Shown here: piece by piece, positions 47,078-57,889 of the stretch
How positions within the stretch are numbered: position 1 is the first letter of the stretch
Layout: the number at the start of each line of letters is the position of its first letter
Assembly (NCBI GenBank): GCA_021234155.1
Contig: JAJEKV010000002.1
Span: 42,207,203-42,271,202 of the forward strand
DNA: 64,000 nt
Direction: 5' to 3'
DNA from: Isoetes taiwanensis
Lineage: Eukaryota; Streptophyta; Lycopodiopsida; Isoetales; Isoetaceae
Notes under the pieces: generated by a model
Databases searched by the model: none
What the model saw: only the letters and a program-made list of their open reading frames with translations
Told to the model about the DNA's origin: nothing
Made by a program: the position numbers and the translations under genes

Positions 47078-47268
47078 ATGAGGGAGCCTTCAGTTTCAAA
47101 ACCTCCTTGTGATGACCATACAGATATTCGTATCATACGAACATTTATACTCGTATATACAAAAAATGGTCGCCACACGGATGCATTGCACAAGACAGGG
47201 TTTAAACTCGCAACCTTCCAGTTGCGAGTCATACACCTTGCCAAGTGCACTACCAATATTTATTGAAG
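47078..47268 (-). mobile_element. Probable tRNA-derived SINE
   Basis: On the minus strand TAGTGCACTTGGCAAGG (A-box-like) is followed about 35 bases later by GGTTGCGAGTTTAAACCC (B-box-like with its T-arm stem). A short body and tail then follow. The layout fits a SINE head. It lies between two parts of the unidentified minus-strand gene. Confidence 0.4.
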
Positions 47269-47313
47269 ACATTCCGTCACGTCTTCCTCATGTGTGGGAC
47301 TATCTCCAGGAGG

Positions 47314-47412
47314 TTCTAGAACATTCTAGAACTTAAATGCATGCGCAACACTTGGCGCGATATTATCCATTGGAGTGGCACGATCCTGACCGTTGGCCTA
47401 GATATATAAGGA
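47314..47412 (+). promoter_or_regulatory. Heat shock element plus TATA box
   Basis: Four perfect alternating units at 47,314-47,331 (TTCTAGAACATTCTAGAA) lie about 70 bp upstream of a TATA-like GATATATAAGG at 47,400. This is the normal order and distance for a heat-inducible plant promoter on the + strand. No + strand gene was recognised downstream, so it may be the promoter of a short LTR or other element inserted into the minus-strand gene. The same kind of element occurs at 5228-5337. Confidence 0.55.
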
Positions 47413-47521
47413 GGCACCTCCTTCTTGTCGAACCATTCCGGTTCAACGCCAGTCTTGAGCCTTCTAGGCATCTGTCTCGTGTTCCTGCTTGCCTTCGGGC
47501 CATTGTATGCTTGATTCCTGT

Positions 47522-48070
47522 TCATATATTAGATTCCTTGCCGATCTTGGCGTACTTCTTCCGTATTTCTTGCATATTCTCCACGTATTTTCCTTGTTTT
47601 CGCGTAGGTACATGACACTCCTCAAGTCCGGATGGGCTGTACTTGGAATGGAACACAACAATTTCCCCCTTATGAAGGTAGCCCATATAGTGTGCAATAC
47701 TTCCATCTCGACCAAGGATGACACTATAATCGTCAACAAAAACTTCCTGCGCAAGCAAAATTCATTTGCAACCTAATCGGCTACCAAACTTAATAGGTAC
47801 TTAGCAAAAGACACAAAGTTATAGCTAGCATACCTCCACTTCGTCAGATTCAATAACCTTTTTGGTGGCAATGTTGATAGAAGACCTGGAGGAGCTTGAT
47901 TCCCCTTTTGATTCAACTTTTTCGGTATCCTTAGCTCCTGAACAACTCCCCTCGAACTTCACTTCTGAGACTTCATTCAAGCCCATTTCTGCCATCTCCA
48001 GAACTCTATCAAATGCAATTTCTGGAGCTACTGAAGTTCCATCATATCAGCTCCATTGGCACTTCTGGCT
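47522..48070 (-). pseudogene. 3' exons of an unidentified gene, cut by an LTR element
   Basis: Adjacent to the GGCTC target site the minus strand reads VAPEIAFDRVLEMAEMGLNE and an acidic Ser-rich segment ending ESDEVE at a GTATGC splice donor (near 47,833). A ~95-bp intron follows, ending TTGCGCAG. The next exon reads EVFVDDYSVILGRDGSIAHY and GYLHKGEIVVFHSKYSP, ending at a TGA near 47,522. The upstream part of the gene lies beyond the LTR element at 55,719-56,471. A frameshift lies just inside the left flank. No domain is recognised. Intron-like boundaries argue for a nuclear gene rather than a recent viral insertion. Confidence 0.45.
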
Positions 48071-49604
48071 CTGTGACGTCCCCTACTTCGTCTAGGATGC
48101 TCCCATCGTATCCGAAGCGGAGTTCATCCCCCTGATAGCCAAACTAGCAGGGGCCATCCACCTGACACCAATCCCATGAACCGGGCCAGTGAGGAAAGAG
48201 TGGATGGGTCATTTGCCCGTCTTCCTTCGGGACCATCCTAGCTGCGGAAACGTGAATAAACATGAGCACATAACATCAATACATCAATAAGCCCACCTCG
48301 AAGGGTGAACACATCATAACATCACATGTACAACAACATCAATAGCATCAACATGGGGAGATCCTACCCAAGGCTCAAACTCATAGGGGATCGACTGACG
48401 GCTTGGGTCTCCAGAAGTCAATGCAGACCGAGTCATGGCAATGAATTGGGCTGGCATAAGAACATGGCTGTTGGGTAGTCCACTCCATCCGCCCCTCCCG
48501 TGCACACTTTGCAGAGTAGGTTGAAAAGTATTGGGACCGGACCGTAGCTTGCCGGGTACATAGCCAAGAGGCCTACTGCTGGGTTACATCTCCCCAGTCC
48601 CGATGAGGCAGGAGGAGAGTCACCTCCCCTCCAGAGACATGCATGCCCATCACAGGCGGCTAGAGGGCCACTGCCCTTATTTGACTTGAACCTCATGGAA
48701 GGTGATGCATCACCCCAGAGGTGTCGAGCTCATGCCTTGCCCACACTCAGTGGCAAACCATTAAGCCTAGCCCACTAAGATCCCTGGTAGGCTTTACACA
48801 CTAGATGGATCAATCAGTGATGGGACAAGTCCCCCTTTTCCATCGGTCTAGCCCCTCCACCCACAACCAGGCGGGCTCTTGTGCACGGGCCGCATTAATT
48901 GAGAATTAATGAGGCTATCTAGGAACATCTGCTACAGAGGCTTTTAGGGTCTTTACCCCCCTTCCCAATACACGGGAGAGCATAGAATGAACACCATCAT
49001 CATCAAAGAACTGAAATGTAGAATAACATCTAATCTATCTACCTAAACATCCAAAGTTAGGTTCTTTTGTTAGGGCTTATGATCTCGGGATCTATAAGGC
49101 CTCTAAGGCTGAACTAACATGCTAAACCAGCTCATTGCCAAGCCAAAAGGTGGCTTTGCACAACAGAATGACTATTTACCTGGTGCCTGACTTGCTCCAG
49201 ATCCTCGGAATGCGTCCATGCCTCTGATCCTGCTGAAGACTGTTGTTGCTGGAAGATCTGTTGTGCAAAGACGGCTTATCAGAGCCTGGCAATGCGAACT
49301 AGGGTCTTGGTTTGGCCAGAATGGCTCTGGGAAACCCTAATTGCGAAAAGAAGAAGGGTTTAGGTTTTAATGGGAAAGTCCTTATATAGAAACCCTTAGG
49401 GTTAGGTTAACATTGGCCAAATGGGGTTTTGCCATTTGGCATGGGGTTTATAGTTGTATATGTTTATTAAACATGCACAACATACGAGGTTGCCCCCTAG
49501 GTGCAACCCTTTACGTCTCGCTAGTACTTGTCATGATGACAAGTATGTGTGGGGTAGCAGTATAATATACATATTTGGGTCGTATATTATACTGGAACGT
49601 CACA
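48071..49604 (-). repeat. 3' LTR (minus-strand element)
   Basis: 1,534 bp. In sense orientation it begins TGTGACGTTCCAGTATAATA and ends GGGACGTCACA. It is preceded (sense) by the polypurine tract at 49,605-49,618. Confidence 0.9.
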
Positions 49605-50043
49605 ATTTCCCCACCTTGAATTGATACTGTCCTCAGCATCACGCGTCTCCCCACCTTGGAAACCTGCATATCCTGCAATTACATTTGATACATGTAACTT
49701 TATAACATGATTACCCCAAGGTACTATTTTTAATTCATCATAACACATCCTTGTTTAATATTATACTATGATAAGAGGTTCTTTCATTCTCTTGTTTTAT
49801 CGTCTATTATTCACAAAATTTTATGGCTTACATCATTATTATAAACATAGTTCCAAAATTCTCTAATTAAGGTTCCACATCATTTCCTTATAACGCATCA
49901 TGATAAAATTATGTGTTGTAAGTCTTCGCAGTGCAACCTTCCTGCTGCTAGACTCTTCTATTGGCCTGTAGGTTCAACACTACGTCAGTACACATTTAAT
50001 TATTATAAAGTTGGTTGTTAGGGAACCACCCATTAATTACAAT

Positions 50044-50535
50044 TTACATGGATGCAAGACTAATCTCCCATTGCTCCATGAATTGGGGATACTGCTTCTT
50101 CAAATCTGATTGTAACCACGTAGCGTCCTCCACAGGTAAGTGCGTCCATTTCACTAGGTATTGGAGAAATTCGGATCTTCTTGTCTTCTTATAGGCCCTG
50201 TCAAGAAGAACCTCTGGGACGATTTCAAGCTGGTCGTCCGTCATTTCCAGTAAGTCGGCTGTCTCCAATACTTCCTCTAGATTAGGAGTCTGCCTCTTTA
50301 GGAGACTTACATGGAAGACCCTATGGATTTTGAGAAATGTGCTGGCAGGTCCAACTTGTAGGATTGGGTACCTACTCTTTTGGTTATCCTGAATGGTCCA
50401 ACCCATCTTGGAGCAAGCTTCTTGCAATTTCCGATGCAGAGCTTGGCCTGCTTCACCTTGATCTTCAATCATACATTGTCTCCCACCTGAAATTCCCTTA
50501 TCGTTCTGTGCTTATCGGCTACGCTTTTCTGCCTA
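50044..50535 (-). pseudogene. Integrase C-terminal domain and chromodomain
   Basis: Two overlapping frames. One reads ADKHRTIREFQVGDNV, a stop, then LAPRWVGPFRITKRVG and YKLDLPAHF, the GPF/GPY module at the end of Ty3/gypsy integrases. The other reads FHVSLLKRQ, then IVPEVLLDRAYKKTRRSEF, LQYLVKWTHLPVEDATWLQ and a closing QYPQF. That is a chromodomain with its YLVKW and EDATW signatures. Chromodomains of chromoviruses bind modified histone tails or heterochromatin factors and steer integration. The zinc-finger and DDE core are missing because RNase H sequence joins directly to this tail. A frameshift and a stop make it inactive. Confidence 0.85.
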
Positions 50536-52120
50536 CGCCGTCGGATGGCAACATCTCTTCAATTCTTTTGCCATACTCACTTGTGATCGTTGATATGGCA
50601 TTGCAATGCGTCCTTGTCTTCAATGGCTTCCTAGAGAGCGCATCTGCAACTACATTCAGCTTGCCTGGCTTGTAGACTATCTCGAAGTCATACTCTTCAA
50701 GAAACTCCATCCACCTCCTTTGTCTCAAATCCAGGAGTGGTTGCGTGAAGATGTACTAGTGACTTTGGTGATCTGTGTCTAGTTGGAACTTTCTTCCCAA
50801 CAAATAGTGTCTCCAGATTCGCAATGCTCTTACAATGGCCAAGAGCTCTTGGTCATGGGTTGGGTATCGCTGCTCCGCATCATTCATCTTCTTGGAGTCA
50901 TATGCGACTACCCTTTCCTCCTGCATGAGTACTGCACCTGTTGCTATCCTGCTAGCGTCTGTTGCTACAAGCTTATCCTTGGCTGGATCTGGCAAGACTA
51001 AGACTGACGCTGTCGTTAAAGCTTCCTTCAATGTCTCAAATGCTGCATGGGCCTTCTTTTGCCAATGACTTGCCCAATCTTTTATCTTTCCTGCTTTGGT
51101 GAGGTCTATCAATGGAGCTGCCATCTTTGCAAAGTTCTTGACGAACTTCCTGTAATACCCTGCTAAGCCGAGGAATCTCCTCACTTCATGGGTGTTCTTT
51201 GGTGCCGGTCAATCAATTACCGCTTCAATCTTTGCAGGGTCGGTGGAGATCCCTTCCGCTGAGATCACATGCCCTAAGTACTCCACTCTTTCTGTTGCAA
51301 AGTGACACTTGGATAGCTTCGCAAAAAGCTGATGCCTCCTCAACTTTTCAAGTACCTTCCTCAAGTGCTGGGCATGCTCCTCTAAGGATTTGCTGTAGAC
51401 TAGAATGTCATCAAAGAAAACTATGATGAAAGCATCTAGGAATTCGCGGAAAACATCATTCATGAGCCTCATGAAGGTTGCTGGAGCATTGGATAATCCA
51501 AACAGCATCACTGTGAACTCATAATGGCCATATCTCGTCCTGAATGCAGACTTATGGATGTCCTCTTCCTTGATTCTGATCTGGTGATAACCTGACCTCA
51601 AATCTATCTTGGAGAAGACCTTTGCTCCCTGCAACTGATCCATCAGATCATCTGATCGAGGTAGAGCATATTTGTTCTTGATGGTGTGCTTGTTCAATTG
51701 ACGATAGTCAATGCACATCCTAAGACTTCCATCCTTCTTCTTCACGAAGAGTATTGGCGCTCCAAATGGAGAGACACTAGGTCTTATAAACCTTAGGTCT
51801 AGTAGATCCTGCAATTGCTTCTTCAATTTTGTCAACTCCTGGGTTGACATCCTGTAGGGCGCCTTGCTTGTTGGCTTAGTTCCTGGCTCAAGTGCTATTT
51901 CACACTCGACTCCTCTGTAAGGTGGAAGTTGCTTAATCTCATCTGGGAACAAATCATGGAATTCCTTTACCAACTTTGCTATAGGCTTTGGGAGCTTGCT
52001 CAATGCTTTGGCCTCTTTCTCTTCCGCTGTCTCTTGCTCGTCAACTTCGAGTTTAAAGACATAGGCCACTTGCTCCTTCTTTAAGCATCTAAGTAACTTC
52101 TTACTAGACATGCATTGCAT
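50519..52120 (-). pseudogene. Ty3/gypsy reverse transcriptase-RNase H
   Basis: The RT reads [84 protein letters not shown] and [11 protein letters not shown] (catalytic FDD). The thumb [18 protein letters not shown] follows. After a stop near 51,200 the frame resumes with FLGLAGYYRKFVKNFA, ASRIATGAVLMQ (RNase H) and LRIWRHYLLG. After another break it gives [20 protein letters not shown]. The order and wording are those of plant chromoviruses. Protease and gag motifs are not found upstream; only ~180 bp separate the RT frame from the H3-like ORF. Two stops or frameshifts inactivate it. Confidence 0.9.
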
Positions 52121-52303
52121 GATTGGGGTGACTTCTTTACCTGTTATCTCAATGGATTAGCTCCTGGCGCACTCTGTGAGGGGTGGGGTCAAAAACACTG
52201 AGTTTTGCTCCAATTTTGGTAATTCCAAATACAACCTAGATACTTACAATTTTACACATTAACATGACCAAAACATAAATTTGTATTTACAAAAAGTCTG
52301 TAT

Positions 52304-53463
52304 TTACAAATCTTCCTTTTTAATAAACTTAGTTAATTTCATATCTTTAGGCATACATGTTACTCTTTTTGCATGAAGGGCACATGCTAAAGAGTCTTCA
52401 AAATGTTAAACTATCCTCTGTTCTGCTGCCTCCTGTAGTGCGAGTAACATATCACCTGTTACCCTCTTGGAGTTGTCAAACTCTTGCAAAATTTCACGGG
52501 TGAGTCTCGCGAAGGCGGCTCGTGGGATCAACAGCTCGTAGCTCCTCTGAAAGTGGCGGATCTCCCGAGCAACTCTCGCGAAGTATGAATCCGCCTTTTT
52601 CTTCATTGGCTTCTTCGGGGGTGCTGGTCTTTCTGGGGGCGGCTTCAGGGTGTTCTTCTTCGACGGCCTGCCTCCCTCCACGTAAGTCACCTTGTGCTCC
52701 TCATAATACTTGGAGTACTCCTCGTACATTTTCATGTACTGGTTGTACTCCTTGAGCTTCTTTCTGTACTCTTGCTCGTGCTTGAGTACATAGGACTCTC
52801 TTGCTGGTTTGAGCTTCTTAGAATCCGCTGTCGGCTTCTTTGGCGAGGGCCATTTGGGGTAAGGGGGTGCTCCTGCTGCCGGCTCCTCCTCTTCGGCACC
52901 TGCATTTGAAGGTCCCGAGCCTTCAACTGAGCGGGGGACCCTTATCTCATCATCTGACTCAGTGTCAGAGGTTGAGGGTGGCCTATCGGGCTCCCGCTCT
53001 GCTAGTACGACTCCTTTGGCCGGCGTTGTTTTCGTCTTTCGCCGAGGTTTCTTCGACAGCTCCGGGTCCTTTCCTTTCTCCTCTCTCTGCTTCTTGCGCT
53101 CCTCTTTTCTCCTCTTGCGCTCCAGCTTCTCTTCCTTTTTAATTCTCTCTTCTCCTTCCCTCTCTTCTCTATCTCCTTCAATCTCTGGACCATTTCTTCT
53201 GTCATCTCCTCGTCCTCTGCCTCCTCATTCTGCCCTGCATCACCCTGACTCTCAGGGTTCTCCTGCTCTTCTGTGTGTTGGGCACACTCCTCCTCCTCTT
53301 GATGCTCCTGATCCTCCTCTTGGGCATCAGGGTTTGCATCTGGGTCTTGCTCTTGCCCGGCTCGCTCCTGAGCCTGTCTTGCCTTCTGTTGAGCAGCCTG
53401 CTCTTGGGCGCTGACGAAGTTGTCTGGCACTACTATTTGGGCAGTTTGTTTGGTTCGGGCCAT
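52304..53463 (-). pseudogene. Retroelement-borne histone H3/CENH3-like protein
   Basis: ATG at 53,463 starts MARTKQTAQ, identical to the first residues of histone H3 up to A7 (counting after the initiator Met) and then diverging (R8 to Gln, K9 to Ile). An acidic Gln/Glu-rich region and a Lys/Arg/Glu-rich region follow to a stop at 53,002. After a frameshift the sequence resumes with YVEGGRPSKKNTLKPPPE and, from 52,567, the histone fold: REIRHFQ, YELLIPRAAF, RLTREIL, RVTGDMLLALQEAAE. A TAA at 52,406 follows, then HFEDSLACALHAKRVTCMPK and DMKLTKF to the natural end at 52,304. The TAA replaces a Gln codon (CAA in the + element). It lies at the gag position, upstream of RT. Spacer and fold match the copy at 35,629-36,807, so the H3 module was present in their common ancestor. 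Confidence 0.85.
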
Positions 53464-53683
53464 GTTTTGAAATGGTCTAATCGCCTTCCTGGCGCCTAAA
53501 AATTGCCTTCTTGAACGACAAACAGCTAACTGGAGAAGGAAAGTGTAAATATGGAACCCTAAAGGTCTATTTATAGGTCTGGGGGTTTTAGGGTTTGGAC
53601 CTGCAAATTCATGTTGTACAATCCTGCAAGGTATTAGTATTTATAGGATCAATACATTAGGTTTGTTTAGGCAAAAAGTGTCC

Positions 53684-53967
53684 ACCACTCACACAGTGCG
53701 CGGGAGGCTAATCCAAAAATCTTGGAAAACCTGGGCGCACTCTGTGAGGGGTCATCTCTTTTTTACTTTAATTTTCAATTTATAAAGTGTTTCTTAGTGT
53801 TATAACATGCAAATCTAGCTCAAATCTAAGGATTAAGCTGCCCTGCACTATCAAATTACATTAATTATGCATCTATCTAGGTCAACATGGGTCGACCACT
53901 CACACAGTGCGCGAGAGGCGAATCCAAAAATCTCGGATTGGCCCTGGGCGCACTCTATGAGGGGTCA
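53684..53967 (-). repeat. Two hairpins in the leader before the H3-like ORF
   Basis: At about 53,684-53,748 and 53,890-53,967 the sense strand has CTCACAGAGTGCGC pairing with GCGCACTGTGTGAG, with a ~35-base loop. A half copy (GGCGCACTCTGTGAGG on the + strand) lies at 52,157, downstream of the ORF. The arms differ in sequence from those in the (+) element but keep GTGCGC and the position. Confidence 0.65.
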
Positions 53968-54188
53968 CACCTATTTTGCCATAATTTTTAGGGTTTTGCT
54001 AAAAATTCTTACTAACTTAGCATTTTTCTACTTGCTGCACTAGAGATTGGAAAAAAAAAAAAGAATTCCAATTTTCGAGGTTCATGCTTGGGTGGCTATT
54101 CCCAAGACTGGAAGTCTACTGTTAGTCCACTGTTAGTCCTAACAGGGAATTCAGTGCTCGATCTTGGTCTGCCAAGGTCATTTTTTTT

Positions 54189-54197
54189 CTGATACCA
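54189..54197 (-). promoter_or_regulatory. Primer-binding site (tRNA-iMet)
   Basis: In sense orientation TGGTATCAG follows the 5' LTR after one base, complementary to initiator tRNA-Met. Confidence 0.75.
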
Positions 54198-54198
54198 C

Positions 54199-55718
54199 TG
54201 TGACGTCCCCTACTTCGTCTACGATGCTCCCATCGTATCCGAAGGCGGAGTTCATCCCCCTGATAGCCAAACTAGCAGGGGCCATCCACCTGACACCAAT
54301 CCCATGAACTGGGCCAGTGGGGGAAGAGTGGATGGGTCATTTGCCCGTCTTCCTTCGGGACCGTCCTAGCTGCAGAAGCGTGAATAAACATGAGCACATA
54401 ACATCAATACATCAATAAGCCCACCTCGAAGGGTGAACACATCATAAAATCACATGTACAACAACATCAATGGCATCAACATGGGGAGATCCTACCCAGG
54501 GCTCAGACTCATAGGAGATCGACTGACGACTTGGGTCTCCAGAAGTCAATGCAGACCGAGTCATGGCAATGAATTGGGCTAGCATAAAGAAATGGCTGTT
54601 GGGTAGTCCACTCCATCCGCCCATCCCGTGCACACTTTGCAGAGTAGGTTGAAAAGTATTGACTGGACCGTAGCCTGCTTGGTACATAGCCAAGAGGCCT
54701 ACTGCTAGGTTACATCTCCCTAGTCCCGATGAGGCAGGAGGAGAGTCACCTCCCCTCCAGAGGCATGCATGCCCATCACAGGCGGCTAGATGGCCACTGC
54801 CCTTATTCGACTTGAACCTCATGGAAGGTGACGCATCACCCCAGAGGTGTCGAGCTCATGCCTTGCCTACACTCAGTGGCAAACCATTAAGCCTAGCCCA
54901 CTAAGATCCCTGGTAGGCTTTACACACCAGAGGGATCAGTGATGGGACAAGTCTCCCTTTTCCATCGGTCTAGCCCCTCCACCCACAACCAGGCGGGCTC
55001 TTGTGCAGGGGTCGCATTAATTGGAAATTAATGAGGCTATCTAGGAACATCTGCTACAGAGGCTTTTAGGGTCTCTAGCCCCCTTCCCAATACACAGGAG
55101 AGCATAGAATGAACACCATCATCATCAAAGAACTGAAATGTAGAATAACATCTAATCTATCTACCTAAACATCCAAAGTTAGGTTCTTTTGTTAGGGCTT
55201 ATGATCTCGGGATCTATAAGGCCTCTAAGGCTGAACTAACATGTTAAGCCAGCTCACTGCCAAGCCAAAAGGCGGCTTTGCGCAACAGAATGACTATTTA
55301 CCTGGCGCCTAACTTGCTCCAGATCCTCGGAATGCGTCCATGCCTCTGATCCTGCTGACAGCTGCTGGAAGATTTGTTGTGCAAAGACGGCTTATCAGAG
55401 CCTGGCAATGCGAACTAGGGTCTTGGCTTGGCCGGAATGGCTCTGGGAAATCCTAATTGCGAAAAGAAGAAGGGTTTAGGGTTTAAGGGGAAAGCCCTTA
55501 TATAGAAACCCTTAGGGTTAGGTTAACATTGGCCAAATGGGGTTTTGCCATTTGGCATGGGGTTTATAGTTGTATATGTTTATTAAACATGCACAACATA
55601 CGAGATTGCCCCCTAGGTGCAACCCTTTACGTCTCGCTAGTACTTGTCATGATGACAAGTACGTGACATGGCAGTATAATATAAATATTTGGGTCGTATA
55701 TTATACTGGAACGTCACA
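54199..55718 (-). repeat. 5' LTR (minus-strand element)
   Basis: 1,520 bp, highly similar to 48,071-49,604, with the same TG...CA ends. It is followed on the right by the GGCTC target duplication. Confidence 0.9.
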
Positions 55719-56471
55719 GGCTCGAAGTCGATGAAATCGTCTAAACCTACAACAAAAGCATAGATCTGTCCAAGGACCTCGTCAAACAAGTGACCGAAGA
55801 TATATCATGGAGAAGCAGGTAGTCCTTCCCTTCCACGTTAATTGGCAGGTGTGATTCCCCATCTGTCAAGTTTATTGTCGTGCACAGCTTCGTCTTCCTG
55901 CTCTTCATCATCATCCTCATCTAGCTTTTTCCACCAGTTCCTCCTCTTTATCCGCATCAAAAATCTCCTCGACAGGTGAATGATGTTCTGCAATAGTCCT
56001 CACTTGTGGTTTCTCACTAACTCTTTGTGGCACCAAATAGATCATGTAAGTAGCAAACATGATGTCGATTGGATATAAATTATCCTTCCCATCCATCTCA
56101 CATAAGTCGGAAGATAGCCTTTTGAACGACCTTCGAAGCTTATCATGATCAACTTTGGGAAAGAGCTTCATAAACGACTTCACACTCAATACAGTCTTTC
56201 CCGTTGATAAAGAAGGACGCGTTTCAGCATCTACCACCGTCATGAAGCTTTGAATGTACTGCCCATACAAGTCACTGTGTTTATTCGCCTCAGATATTAT
56301 ATCCACCGTCAGGCAAAAGTTATTGTATACTACAGTAGCGTCCACAGGGTTTCCAGGTTGCTGAGCAAACTCTTCTAGTAATGATAGGCTATGCTCAGCT
56401 TCCTTCCTAACGATCTCATCATACCATGCCTGAAATTGTTCCCATGCCTTCTCTGACCTGGCGCTTGCCAT
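55719..56471 (-). pseudogene. 5' part of the unidentified gene cut by the LTR element
   Basis: ATG at 56,471 starts MASARSEKAWEQFQAWYDEI. The frame stays open for 184 codons with a helical, charged composition (SFMKLFPKVDHDKLRRSF, IDIMFATYMIYLVPQRVSEK) and ends at a TAG near 55,919. An acidic stretch (DEDDDEEQED) follows in another frame. Then, after a further frame change, FGHLFDEVLGQIYAFVVGLD and DFIDFEPEVPMEL lead up to the GGCTC site, and the sequence continues on the far side of the retrotransposon at 48,070. No domain is recognised; no signal peptide or membrane segment is evident. At least two frame changes suggest decay or unrecognised introns. Confidence 0.5.
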
Positions 56472-56571
56472 TTGCGGAATTGTATAGCCTCGTTTAGAGC
56501 AATAAAAACTGTGATCGCCTTTGTCGAAGTGGCTACGAGGTCACCGTTCAAGTGTCCAAAAGTGGCATATA

Positions 56572-57283
56572 TTGCGTCGTGGCCACGGTGCGAAAACATG
56601 TAATGCGCCTACAGAAACAAAGAGGGTTTCGCACCGTGGCTATGGTGCGATGTTTATCGAGGATAAAAGATAAACAACGACAAACAACAATGGAAGCAAA
56701 ACTATTGGCAACTACAACCAGTGGAAACTAATTGACCAATTAAGTTCTTAACCAATACACATATTATACTAAGCTAAGTATACTAGCTGCACCAATTTAT
56801 ACAACGGTGAGAAAAAATCTAATACGCCTACAGAAACAAAGAGGGTTTCGCACTGTGTCCACGATGCGATATTTTTCGAGGATAAAAGATAGACAAAGGC
56901 AAACAACAATGGAAGCAAAACTATTGGCAACTGCAACCAGTGGAAATTAATTGACCAATTAAGTTCTTAACCAATACATATATTATACTAAGCTAAGTAC
57001 AATAGCTGCACCAATGTATGCATACAGTGGCATATATCACGTCGTCCCCACAGTGCGAAAAAATCTAATACGCCTACAGAAACAAAGAGGGTTTCGCACC
57101 GTGGCCACGGTGCGATATTTTTTGAGGATAAAAGATAGACAAAGGCAAACAACAATGGAAGCAAACCTATTGGTAACAGCAACCAATAGAAACTAATTGA
57201 CCAATTAAGTTCTTAACCAATACACATATTATACTAAGCTAAGTATAATAGTTGCACCAATGTATACATACAGTATATAGAAA
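56572..57283. repeat. Three tandem ~220-245-bp repeats with palindromes
   Basis: Units begin ACGCCTACAGAAACAAAGAG (or the variant GCGCCTACAG) at about 56,605, 56,823 and 57,069. Each contains a CGCACCGTGGCCACGGTGCG-type palindrome near its start and ends in a shared AT-rich block (TTAACCAATACACATATTAT). Additional palindromes lie at the joints (56,572 and 57,036). The array sits upstream of the 56,471 ORF and beyond the 3' end of the ORF at 57,890-58,450. Confidence 0.8.
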
Positions 57284-57744
57284 ATACTCAATAATGCTGG
57301 CAATAATTGTTTATATATATATATTACTATATAGTATCATAATTATGGTGGGTATAAATAGACATGCATCAAGAGGTGAGGGCATAGTCTCGGCCTGTGC
57401 CTTTTCGTTGTAGCTGGATGGAGCTTGTTCATGAGATTACGTGCAGTATGAATCATAGGGATCTCTAGACGTGCCATCTGCTTGGTGTTGTCCTTGAAGA
57501 CTGGCTATGAACCCTTCACGCGATTATCCTGATCCCTTCGATGTTGTGATCCACCTTATATGGAATCGAGAGAGTGGGTTGTTCATGATAGAAAGGATCT
57601 TTGGAGCACCTCAGAACGATGATGAATCTGAATAGTTGACCGCAATCGTCTGATCTTATATAGTTGTATCTGGATAGAATAATTCTATCTATATATTTTA
57701 GAATGTTAAATGGATTGCCTTGTTTGTTTTTCATATGGTGGTTT

Positions 57745-57830
57745 ATCGCACCGTGGCCATGGTGTGAAACTACAATACACGAGTACACAAACTTCAGCAT
57801 CGTTCGCACCGTGGCCACGATGCTGAATTT
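57745..57830. repeat. Two palindromes 3' of the 57.9-kb ORF
   Basis: 57,745-57,770 and 57,801-57,826, same family. Next to them, at 57,866-57,885, GGGATTTGAACCC resembles a tRNA T-arm (minus strand), perhaps a SINE fragment. Confidence 0.7.
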
Positions 57831-57889
57831 GCATAAGGATCCAAGTTTTTGGCAGACAACACTGGGATTTGAACCCAGTAACACCATTG

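Larger units (their letters stand above)
48071..55718 (-). mobile_element. Ty3/gypsy chromovirus-like element with H3-like gene
   Basis: It is bounded by the target duplication GGCTC (48,066-48,070 and 55,719-55,723). Reading 5' to 3' on the minus strand: LTR (55,718-54,199), primer-binding site TGGTATCAG, leader with two hairpins, H3-like ORF (53,463-52,304), RT-RNase H (52,120-50,519). The integrase C-terminal domain and chromodomain (about 50,530-50,044), a polypurine tract (AAGGTGGGGAAAT) and the 3' LTR (49,604-48,071) follow. Gag, protease and the catalytic core of integrase are absent. The LTRs are highly similar to each other. They are homologous but diverged relative to the (+) element at 32,273. 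The insertion splits an unidentified gene. Confidence 0.9.

Noticed and set aside
53500-54200. A gag gene hidden in the leader of the minus-strand element
   Set aside because: No CCHC knuckle or retrotrans-gag wording could be read on the sense strand. The leader holds hairpins and stops only.
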